From positions 1 through 40,179 of the forward strand of contig NZ_AKIF01000003.1 of the NCBI RefSeq assembly GCF_000269905.1: a stretch of 40,179 nt of DNA, written 5' to 3'. The notes under the pieces were generated by a model, which had not been told where the DNA came from, did not search any database, and saw only the letters and a list, made by a program, of their open reading frames with translations. This document shows, one piece after another, positions 34,038 through 40,179 of the stretch. This DNA is from Alkalibacillus haloalkaliphilus C5. Its GTDB lineage: Bacteria > Bacillota > Bacilli > Bacillales > Alkalibacillaceae. Every line of letters starts with the position of its first letter. The first letter of the stretch is position 1. The translations under genes and the position numbers were made by a program.

Positions 34038-34859
34038 TTACAACGCTTGCAACGTTTGTTTAACTAGTTGAATAAATTGCTGTTTTACTTGTTCAGTCGT
34101 TTCAATTACTTCATCGTGAGATAAAGGCTGATCAAGTATACCTGCAGCCATATTAGAAATACAAGAAATACCCAGTACCCTCATTCCAGCATGGTTAGCT
34201 ACAATAACTTCTGGTACTGTAGACATTCCTACTGCATCTCCACCTAATGTCCTTAACATTTTTACTTCACTGCTCGTCTCATAAGTCGGACCTGAATTCC
34301 CCACGTAAACTCCACGTTGTACGTTTAGACCTAATTCGTCAGCGGTCTTTTGAGCTACTTCAATTAAGTCACGGTCATAAGCTTGAGACATGTCTGGGAA
34401 ACGTGGACCCAACTCATCAACGTTTTTACCCATTAACGGATTATCACCCATATTATTAATATGATCTTCAATTAGCATTAAATCGCCTGCATTGAAAGAT
34501 TCGTTAATTCCACCTGCTGCATTCGTAACAACTAGCTTTTCAACGCCTAATTGTTTCATAACACGTACAGGAAATGTGACATGTTGCATTGAATAACCTT
34601 CATAATAGTGGAAGCGACCTTGCATCGCAACAACTGTTTGACCTTGTAACTCACCAATCACAAGTTGACCTTTATGCCCTTCGACAGTTGATTGAGGGAA
34701 ATGTGGAATTTCATGGTATTGAATTGTTACAGGGTTATCAATTTCATCAGCTAATACGCCTAAACCAGACCCTAAAATTAAACCGATACTCGGTGTTTGA
34801 CCTGATAATTGGTCACTAATATATTTCTCAGACTCCCTAATTTGTTCGATTAACGACAT
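34038..34859 (-). CDS. punA: Purine-nucleoside phosphorylase
   Basis: Phosphorolysis of guanosine and inosine to base and ribose-1-phosphate, which DeoB then converts. Trimeric PNP family, with IGLILGSGLGVLADEI, GHKGQLVIG, QGRFHYYEGY and VVTNAAGGIN. 273 aa, family length. Known as PupG in B. subtilis. ATG with GGAGA upstream, 22 nt after deoB. Confidence 0.96.
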   Translation of the reverse strand: MSLIEQIRESEKYISDQLSGQTPSIGLILGSGLGVLADEIDNPVTIQYHEIPHFPQSTVEGHKGQLVIGELQGQTVVAMQGRFHYYEGYSMQHVTFPVRVMKQLGVEKLVVTNAAGGINESFNAGDLMLIEDHINNMGDNPLMGKNVDELGPRFPDMSQAYDRDLIEVAQKTADELGLNVQRGVYVGNSGPTYETSSEVKMLRTLGGDAVGMSTVPEVIVANHAGMRVLGISCISNMAAGILDQPLSHDEVIETTEQVKQQFIQLVKQTLQAL

Positions 34860-34881
34860 GTGTATTCTCCTTTATATACGA

Positions 34882-36057
34882 TTATTTAATATCTTTAAGA
34901 AAGCTTTTGCCGAATTCAGGCATTTTTGTGTTAAAGTTATCTGCTACGGTTGCCCCTATATCAGCAAAAGTTTTACGCATTGGTAAATTTTGACCTTCTG
35001 AAATACCTTTATGGAAAACAAGTAAAGGTACATACTCTCTAGTATGGTCGGTACCATGATGGATTGGGTCATTACCGTGGTCAGCCGTTATAATTAGTAA
35101 ATCATCTTCATCTAGTTTGTCTAATACTTCTGGTAAACGACGGTCGAACTCTTCTAACGCCTCACCATAACCTTGTGGATCACGACGGTGGCCGTACTTC
35201 GCATCGAAATCAACTAAGTTTAAAAAGTTTAATCCGTTAAAATCTTTGTCCATTGATGCGACTAGCTTGTCCATACCATCATTGTTATCTTCAGTGCGAA
35301 TCGCCTCAGTTACACCTTCATCATCATAAATATCTGAAATTTTACCTAACGCGACAACGTCATAACCGTCATCTTCTAAGTAGTTCATCACTGTTTCGCC
35401 AAACGGCTTAAGTGCATAATCGTGTCTATTAGGTGTCCTTTCAAATGATCCTGGCTCACCAACGAATGGCCTTGCAATAATGCGACCAATCATATATGGT
35501 TCATCTTTTGTGATTTCTCGAGCGAATTCACAAATTCCATGTAATTCTTCTACAGGAACAATGTCCTCATGTGCTGCAATCTGTAATACAGAATCAGCTG
35601 ATGTATACACAATAAGTGCGCCTGTTTCCATATGTTCTGGACCTAATTCTTTTAAAATTTCTGTTCCTGAAGCTGGCTTATTACCAATAACTTTACGTCC
35701 TGTTTTTTCTTCTAAACGATTAATTAAATCATCAGGGAAACCATCAGGGAAAACACGAAACGGCTGATCAATGCGCAAACCCATAATTTCCCAATGGCCT
35801 GTCATTGTATCTTTACCCGCAGAAGCCTCTTCCATCTTTGTAAAATGAGCCTTTGGCTGAGCAGAATGACCTATACCTTCTACTTCATGAATATTCCCTA
35901 AACCTAAACGTTCCATGTTCGGCATTTTTAAACCGCCCATATGTTGTGCAGTGTGACCTAACGTATCAGCACCTTCATCACCGAACTGTTTAGCGTCAGG
36001 TGATTCACCAACACCTACTGAATCCATTACTACTAAAAATACTCTTTTAAATGACAT
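34882..36057 (-). CDS. deoB: Phosphopentomutase
   Basis: Interconverts (deoxy)ribose-1- and 5-phosphate. Alkaline-phosphatase-like metalloenzyme: [11 protein letters not shown] near the N-terminus with the first metal Asp, catalytic Thr in [11 protein letters not shown], and metal-binding ITADHGNDP and [12 protein letters not shown] near the C-terminus. 391 aa. ATG with GGAGG upstream. 69 nt after xerD. Confidence 0.97.
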   Translation of the reverse strand: MSFKRVFLVVMDSVGVGESPDAKQFGDEGADTLGHTAQHMGGLKMPNMERLGLGNIHEVEGIGHSAQPKAHFTKMEEASAGKDTMTGHWEIMGLRIDQPFRVFPDGFPDDLINRLEEKTGRKVIGNKPASGTEILKELGPEHMETGALIVYTSADSVLQIAAHEDIVPVEELHGICEFAREITKDEPYMIGRIIARPFVGEPGSFERTPNRHDYALKPFGETVMNYLEDDGYDVVALGKISDIYDDEGVTEAIRTEDNNDGMDKLVASMDKDFNGLNFLNLVDFDAKYGHRRDPQGYGEALEEFDRRLPEVLDKLDEDDLLIITADHGNDPIHHGTDHTREYVPLLVFHKGISEGQNLPMRKTFADIGATVADNFNTKMPEFGKSFLKDIK

Positions 36058-36088
36058 CTTGTTACAACCTCCATTTTACTTACATCAT

Positions 36089-36105
36089 AAAGGAAACGCT
36101 TTACA
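36089..36105 (-). promoter_or_regulatory. Possible cre (CcpA) site upstream of deoB
   Basis: The minus-strand motif TGTAAAGCGTTTCC resembles the catabolite-response consensus, with two mismatches at the TG end once the CG core is aligned. It lies about 32 nt before deoB. Weak; listed as a candidate only. Confidence 0.25.
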
Positions 36106-36126
36106 ATATAACATAAATTACTTCTA

Positions 36127-37014
36127 TTATGCACGCGGATGGTAATCTTGATAAATATCTTTTAATCTAGATTTAGAAACATGAGTATAAATTTGTGTAG
36201 TTGAAATATCAGCATGACCTAACATTTCTTGTACAGCTCTCAAATCTGCACCGTTTTCTAATAAATGTGTAGCAAATGAATGCCTTAACATATGAGGTGT
36301 GATTTCTTTAAAGATTCCTTGATTACGTGCGTGCGCTTTCAATACCTTCCAAAAACCTTGCCTAGTCATGGTATTCCCTCTATGGTTCAAAAATAAAGCA
36401 TCATTTTTCTGTTTTTTTAATAACGGATCACGACCATAGTCAACATAGGCTTGGATCGCGTCTTGTGCTGGTTTACCGAGAGGAACAATTCTTTCTTTTC
36501 CTCCTTTACCGACTATTCTTACAAAGCCCATTAATAAATGAAGATCATCAATTTTTAATGATAATAACTCTGAAATACGTAAACCGGTTGCATACAATGT
36601 TTCAAACATCGCTTTATTTCTGAGCTCAATTGGTTTTTCCCCACTTACTTCTAACAAACGCTCAACTTCTTCATTAGATAATACTTTTGGTAAATGTCTT
36701 TCTTTTTTAGGTCGTTCAATATGTAAAGTGGGATCAATGGATATTTGGTGTTCTCGGACAATAAACTGATGGAACGAACGAAGTGTAGAAATCATACGCG
36801 AAATACTTGCAGAAGACTTCCCTTGCTCTTTCATTTGATTGAGCAGTCCTCTAACGTGTTGACGTTCAACATCACTGATTGATTCAATTTTTTCTTCTAC
36901 TTGAAGGTATGTTATATATTGTCTTAAATCTCTTTCATATGAGCTAATCGAATTATCTGCCAAACCTTTCTCAATTCTTAAAAAGTGTAGGAAATCTTGC
37001 ATTATATCTTTCAT
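36127..37014 (-). CDS. xerD: XerD, site-specific tyrosine recombinase
   Basis: Resolves chromosome dimers at dif with its XerC/CodV partner. N-terminal SAM-like DNA-binding domain (1-100) and catalytic domain with Arg146 (YATGLRISEL), Lys170 (VGKGGKER), His241 and Arg244 (HMLRHSFATH), His267 (LGHADISTT) and nucleophile Tyr276 (QIYTH). 295 aa (B. subtilis 296). The ATG at 37012-37014 has AAGGGG 7 nt upstream and is favoured over the ATG two codons earlier. Followed by deoB as in B. subtilis. Confidence 0.96.
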   Translation of the reverse strand: MKDIMQDFLHFLRIEKGLADNSISSYERDLRQYITYLQVEEKIESISDVERQHVRGLLNQMKEQGKSSASISRMISTLRSFHQFIVREHQISIDPTLHIERPKKERHLPKVLSNEEVERLLEVSGEKPIELRNKAMFETLYATGLRISELLSLKIDDLHLLMGFVRIVGKGGKERIVPLGKPAQDAIQAYVDYGRDPLLKKQKNDALFLNHRGNTMTRQGFWKVLKAHARNQGIFKEITPHMLRHSFATHLLENGADLRAVQEMLGHADISTTQIYTHVSKSRLKDIYQDYHPRA

Positions 37015-37055
37015 TAACATACCCCTTTTTGTTTGGAAAGTAAAAGAAACGCATA

Positions 37056-37094
37056 AAGTATAAAAGACCTTTTGTCCATTTGGATAAAAGGCCT
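37056..37094 (-). terminator. Terminator after fur
   Basis: A 13-bp stem with wobble pairs (37065-37077 with 37082-37094), 4-nt loop, then TTTATACTTT on the minus strand. Confidence 0.7.
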
Positions 37095-37104
37095 AGTTCT
37101 ATTA

Positions 37105-37554
37105 TTATTCACTTTGTTGATTTTGACAACTTTTACAAACACCATGAAAAGTAAGTCGATGATCTTTAACATCAAATTCAAACTGTTTCTCTACGACTTT
37201 TTCAACATCACCTAATAAATCTTCTTCAATTTCAGTAACAGAACCGCAGTCAACACAGACTAAGTGGTGATGAAAATGTTCTGCTCCTTCTTTTCTCAAG
37301 TCGTACCTAGATACACCATCACCAAAGTTAATTTTATCAACTACTTTAAGCTCGGTCAGTAATTCTAACGTACGATAAACGGTTGCCAGCCCTATTTCCG
37401 GAGCTTTCTCTTTTACGAGGAGATAGACATCTTCCGCACTTAAATGATCTTGCTCATGCTCCAATAAAACTCTTACAGTGGCTTCGCGTTGTGGAGTTAG
37501 TTTATAACTTTGAGAGTGTAATTGTTTCTTAATTTTCTCAATGCGGTTTTCCAA
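37105..37554 (-). CDS. fur: Fur, ferric uptake regulator
   Basis: Iron-responsive repressor. N-terminal winged helix (about 1-83, LTPQREATVRVL ... IGLATVYRTLELL), regulatory metal ligands in HFHHHLVC (93-100), and two structural CxxC pairs (Cys100/103, Cys140/143). 149 aa from the TTG at 37552-37554, chosen because MENRIEKIKKQLHS matches B. subtilis Fur exactly in register and GGGGAG is 8 nt upstream; GTG just before it is possible. PerR-like boxes upstream suggest peroxide and iron cross-control. PerR is the main alternative, but length, N-terminus and the position after spoIIM favour Fur. Confidence 0.94.
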   Translation of the reverse strand: MENRIEKIKKQLHSQSYKLTPQREATVRVLLEHEQDHLSAEDVYLLVKEKAPEIGLATVYRTLELLTELKVVDKINFGDGVSRYDLRKEGAEHFHHHLVCVDCGSVTEIEEDLLGDVEKVVEKQFEFDVKDHRLTFHGVCKSCQNQQSE

Positions 37555-37616
37555 CACAATCTCTCCCCTCATTTCATACACTCATAATTATAAAAAAAGG
37601 GGGTATCTGTGTCAAA

Positions 37617-37631
37617 TTATAATAATTTTAA
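37617..37631. promoter_or_regulatory. PerR box upstream of fur
   Basis: TTATAATAATTTTAA matches the 7-1-7 PerR consensus TTATAATnATTATAA at 13 of 14 specified positions. It lies about 63 nt before fur. In B. subtilis fur is repressed by PerR through such a box. Confidence 0.65.
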
Positions 37632-37656
37632 ACAAGTTATTATAATCGATATTATA

Positions 37657-37671
37657 TGATAACTATTATAA
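37657..37671. promoter_or_regulatory. Second Fur/PerR-like box at the spoIIM end
   Basis: TGATAACTATTATAA matches the Fur consensus TGATAATnATTATCA at 12 of 14 and the PerR consensus equally. It overlaps the spoIIM stop. AT-rich context makes chance matches easier, so modest confidence. Confidence 0.35.
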
Positions 37672-38301
37672 ACTGCTAACAATCCATTCTAGCATATTAG
37701 ACGATACAAAAGTTTCTAATACTGACCCTACTCCAACTAACATTAACGCAACAATGTATGATCTAATGTAAAAAACACTTACATCACTAATCGTATTTGA
37801 ACTTTGATGCTTAACAAATAATATACGTAATACATGAATCGTAAACACCATACTGCTCGCTGCAATAATGAGGTAGGCTGGAACGATTAAAAGGTTTTGC
37901 GGTGCAATTGACATGACAGATAATAAAAATCCTTGCCACGATAACTGATTGACCAAGAAACCAACCGTAAAGCCAATAACGACCCCTTTTACGAACAATA
38001 AAAACCATACTACTGGTAAGCCAACAAAAGATAACCCAAACAAAAACAGGAAAGTAATGTATTTTCCGTGTGTCCAAAGTGCATCCCAAAACACAGCTAA
38101 GTAACTACCAGTTGGTTGTTCAGACATGGAATGAAAATACTGTTCGACAAAGAAAAATAAATCTTGTTGCTGTAAAAAATTCAAACTACTTACCATCATA
38201 GATCCAAAAATGACGCCAATTAGAAACAAAACAAACAAAAAGACGTACAAGCTATAATAAGGTTGAATGTGAATTGTTAGTGCTCTCGGCCACTGTTTCA
38301 T
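37666..38301 (-). CDS. spoIIM: SpoIIM, engulfment protein (DMP complex)
   Basis: Mother-cell membrane protein that with SpoIID and SpoIIP remodels septal peptidoglycan in engulfment. About five transmembrane segments in 211 aa (B. subtilis 214), with FLLFVKGVVIGFTVGFL and SIAPQNLLIVPAYL typical of the family (YCCA/SpoIIM). The ATG at 38299-38301 with GGAGG 7 nt upstream is chosen; an ATG six codons earlier lies before that ribosome site. Between the EndoQ-type nuclease gene and fur. Confidence 0.95.
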   Translation of the reverse strand: MKQWPRALTIHIQPYYSLYVFLFVLFLIGVIFGSMMVSSLNFLQQQDLFFFVEQYFHSMSEQPTGSYLAVFWDALWTHGKYITFLFLFGLSFVGLPVVWFLLFVKGVVIGFTVGFLVNQLSWQGFLLSVMSIAPQNLLIVPAYLIIAASSMVFTIHVLRILFVKHQSSNTISDVSVFYIRSYIVALMLVGVGSVLETFVSSNMLEWIVSSL

Positions 38302-38379
38302 CTTAGTTCCTCCATTCATTTCTACTCTAGTAAAAAACTATGTTAGTAGAATGGATTATAGAACTAATTAAGAGATTAA

Positions 38380-39549
38380 TTATTTTTCAACTTTTCCGTA
38401 TTGACCAGCGCCTCCTGGTACAACTTGTAGCTCACCTTTTCTAAGTTGAATAATTTGTCTAGCAACATTTGAAGATACAAATTGGTTTAAATCCTCCTTA
38501 GCCGCTTCATGAATAATATACATATCATGATGTAAATGTTTCCTTAGTTTACTTAACATCTTCGGTCCTAATCCCGGAACATACTTTAGAGGGACTTGGT
38601 GAATATAAGGTGGGCGTTCGACAAGTGACGGTGATTGTCCTTGTGATTGCTCAATTTCTTTGATCCTTCTTGAAACACCTTTAATAACCTTATTCGAGCC
38701 ACACTGGTGACATTGATTAAGAGATTGACTAATACCCCCACACTGTCGACACTTCGTCTCATAATACTTACCTAGTTTCGGGTTTAAGCCATAATTACAA
38801 ATCACTTTGCCGTGCTTAAGTGCTAAAGCTTGTTCTAATCCCCTAAAAGAACGTTCACTTAAAAGCATTTTTTGATACTCTCTACCAATATTCTCTAAAG
38901 AATGTGCATCAGAATTAGTTAAAAATGGATAATGTTGTAGCTCACTAATGACTTCAGCCATTCCAGTATCAGAACTTAACCCTAGTTCAATTGCATCAAT
39001 TAAATTTGGGTCAAACACTTCCCTTAGCGAACTTTGAACACCTTTGCCATACAAGCTTTTAAAAGGTGTAAAGACGTGTGCTGGTACGAACAATCCACCT
39101 AACTGTTTCACTTTGTGTTGGAAACTCATACCATCAATATAGATTCTTTGAGAACTAAGGTGAGGATTTTTGACATACTTTTGATACCAACGTGTAAACT
39201 GTTTCATCTTTTCAATTGTCGGAAAATAAATTAACACGTGAATCGGCCCAGAACAATATGAATCATATATTTCAATTTCACTACCTAAAAGGACTGTCAC
39301 TTCCCCATTGGAAAGACCTCCACCATTAAGTTCTATAATTTCTTTAGTTTTAACCATTTGATCAAACTCAGTTAAAACTTCTGGAGAGTGTGCATCAATA
39401 ATGCCAATTAAGTCGATTCCTTTTACACTTTTTGCGAAATCAAAAATGTTACGAACCGTAAGATTGTTCGAAGCTGATATTTTAACAGCATTTCCTTGCT
39501 TTGTTTGTCCGATGTGGACGTGTAAGTCAGCGTAGTATGTTTTAGACAT
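38380..39549 (-). CDS. Endonuclease Q-type PHP-domain protein (YqxK family)
   Basis: PHP-fold nuclease of the EndoQ family; in Thermococcus and B. pumilus such enzymes cut DNA 5' of deaminated bases. The N-terminal PHP domain has metal ligands in YADLHVHIG (Asp8, His10, His12), IDAHSPE, PAHVFTP and NSDAHS. A zinc module follows (Cys267, 270, 280, 283), and the C-terminus (about 320-370) has helix-hairpin-helix-like VPGLGPKMLSKL. 389 aa. The ATG at 39547-39549 is 5 nt after GGGTGA from the end of nudF. Same position as yqxK in B. subtilis. Activity on uracil or hypoxanthine is inferred from the family. Confidence 0.85.
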   Translation of the reverse strand: MSKTYYADLHVHIGQTKQGNAVKISASNNLTVRNIFDFAKSVKGIDLIGIIDAHSPEVLTEFDQMVKTKEIIELNGGGLSNGEVTVLLGSEIEIYDSYCSGPIHVLIYFPTIEKMKQFTRWYQKYVKNPHLSSQRIYIDGMSFQHKVKQLGGLFVPAHVFTPFKSLYGKGVQSSLREVFDPNLIDAIELGLSSDTGMAEVISELQHYPFLTNSDAHSLENIGREYQKMLLSERSFRGLEQALALKHGKVICNYGLNPKLGKYYETKCRQCGGISQSLNQCHQCGSNKVIKGVSRRIKEIEQSQGQSPSLVERPPYIHQVPLKYVPGLGPKMLSKLRKHLHHDMYIIHEAAKEDLNQFVSSNVARQIIQLRKGELQVVPGGAGQYGKVEK

Positions 39550-39550
39550 T

Positions 39551-40105
39551 TTATTCACCCTTCAATGACTGATACATTAAATAATAAATAGCATGAATAG
39601 TTTTAGCGTCATGTATACGTTTTTCTTCTATTAATTTTAGTGCTTCTTTAATAGATACCTCTTTTAGTTCGACAAATTCATCCTCATCCATTTGAAGCTG
39701 ATCTTCACTCACAACTTCCAGACCCTCTGCTTTATAAATATAAATAATTTCATCAGCAAACCCAGGTGATGTGTAGTATGAGACAACATAATTTAATGAC
39801 TGTGCACGATAACCTGTTTCTTCTTCTAGCTCTCTTGCGGCCGTTATTTCAGGAGATTCACCTTCTTCTAATTTACCGGCGGGAATTTCAATAATGCTTT
39901 TACCGAGAGCTTTTCGATATTGTTCTACCATGACAATTTCACCTTCATTAGTTAGTGCAATTAAAGCGACTGCTCCAGGGTGTCTAACGAGTTCGCGTTT
40001 TGATGTTTCACTGTTTGGAAGCTTAACGTCATCAACTTCAACATCAATAATTCTGCCTTCGTATATTTTTTCTGTATGTATAGTCTTTTCTTCAAATTTA
40101 TTCAT
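39551..40105 (-). CDS. nudF: ADP-ribose pyrophosphatase (Nudix)
   Basis: Hydrolyses ADP-ribose to AMP and ribose-5-phosphate. The Nudix box is complete (GKLEEGESPEITAARELEEETGY, catalytic REL-EE-G), followed by YTSPGFADE, typical of ADP-ribose pyrophosphatases. 184 aa from the ATG at 40103-40105, 5 nt after AGGTGA; an in-frame GTG inside that motif is less likely. Its last codons carry the ribosome site for the EndoQ-type gene, so the two are co-translated. Confidence 0.94.
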   Translation of the reverse strand: MNKFEEKTIHTEKIYEGRIIDVEVDDVKLPNSETSKRELVRHPGAVALIALTNEGEIVMVEQYRKALGKSIIEIPAGKLEEGESPEITAARELEEETGYRAQSLNYVVSYYTSPGFADEIIYIYKAEGLEVVSEDQLQMDEDEFVELKEVSIKEALKLIEEKRIHDAKTIHAIYYLMYQSLKGE

Positions 40106-40179
40106 TAATCTCACCTCTTCGTGTATTTTATCACATTACAGCTTAACGTTTGTCATTAAGCCTTAGTGTCGATAAAATA
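40106..40179 (-). promoter_or_regulatory. Upstream region of nudF, possible promoter
   Basis: The last 74 bases contain minus-strand ATGACA and GATAAAAT elements but with poor spacing (20 nt to TAAAAT), and a short inverted repeat GCTTAA...TTAAGC. No gene is visible. Promoter call is weak. Confidence 0.25.

Overview
This window is chromosomal core DNA from a low-G+C, spore-forming member of the Bacillaceae. Gene content and order closely follow a well-known stretch of the Bacillus subtilis chromosome (ypeB-sleB through the res, spm/dac, scp, spoVA and spoIIA clusters to fur, spoIIM and nudF). Nearly everything is on the minus strand; only fer and ppa are on the plus strand. Proteins are fairly acidic and the SleB linker is very acidic, which would fit a halotolerant or halophilic bacillus; that is an inference and no species can be named. 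I see no tRNA, rRNA, CRISPR array, prophage, transposon or secondary-metabolite cluster, and no gene-free stretch above about 190 bases.

Layout. 1-1714: germination lytic pair YpeB (cut by the window edge) and SleB. 1854-3805: ansA-ypdA (asparaginase and bacillithiol disulfide reductase). 3961-5234: gudB glutamate dehydrogenase, frameshifted. 5355-6876: a D-Ala-D-Ala ligase and the adaptor MecB/YpbH. 7035-10414: ypbB-recQ-ypbD-ypbE, all overlapping or nearly so. 10518-11860: fer (+), an unrecognised XRE-type regulator (-) and family I pyrophosphatase ppa (+). 11908-18628: rluB and resABCDE (cytochrome c maturation plus the ResDE redox two-component system). 18728-22764: scpA-scpB-ypuI and the sporulation genes dacB-spmA-spmB, with spmB frameshifted. 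22899-25120: lysA, ppiB and an orphan ribT. 25287-29639: spoVA operon, with spoVAD frameshifted and spoVAEA absent. 29800-32610: dacF-spoIIAA-spoIIAB-sigF. 32721-37014: xerD-deoB-punA-pdp. 37105-40105: nudF, an EndoQ-type nuclease (YqxK), spoIIM and fur.

How the genes work together. Much of the window serves the spore. SpoIIAA/AB/SigmaF set the forespore programme and SpoIIM acts in engulfment. DacB, SpmA, SpmB and DacF shape cortex and core dehydration. SpoVA proteins move dipicolinic acid, and SleB/YpeB degrade cortex in germination. LysA also connects to the diaminopimelate/lysine branch. The rest is housekeeping: respiration control, chromosome segregation (ScpAB, XerD), nucleoside salvage and iron control.

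Most notable observations. (1) Three conserved genes each carry one single-base deletion, which looks more like residual assembly error than biology. (2) A hairpin puts the spoIIAA Shine-Dalgarno in its loop and its TTG start in its stem, next to a SigmaH-like promoter that may start inside the hairpin's 5' arm. (3) At four gene junctions an Arg-stop codon pair (AGG/CGG TGA) doubles as the ribosome binding site of the next gene, always 5 nt before its start. (4) A near-perfect PerR box lies in front of fur. (5) Several proteins have lineage-specific architecture (SleB linker, short DacB, YpbE without LysM). I found no evidence of a wholly new multi-gene system.
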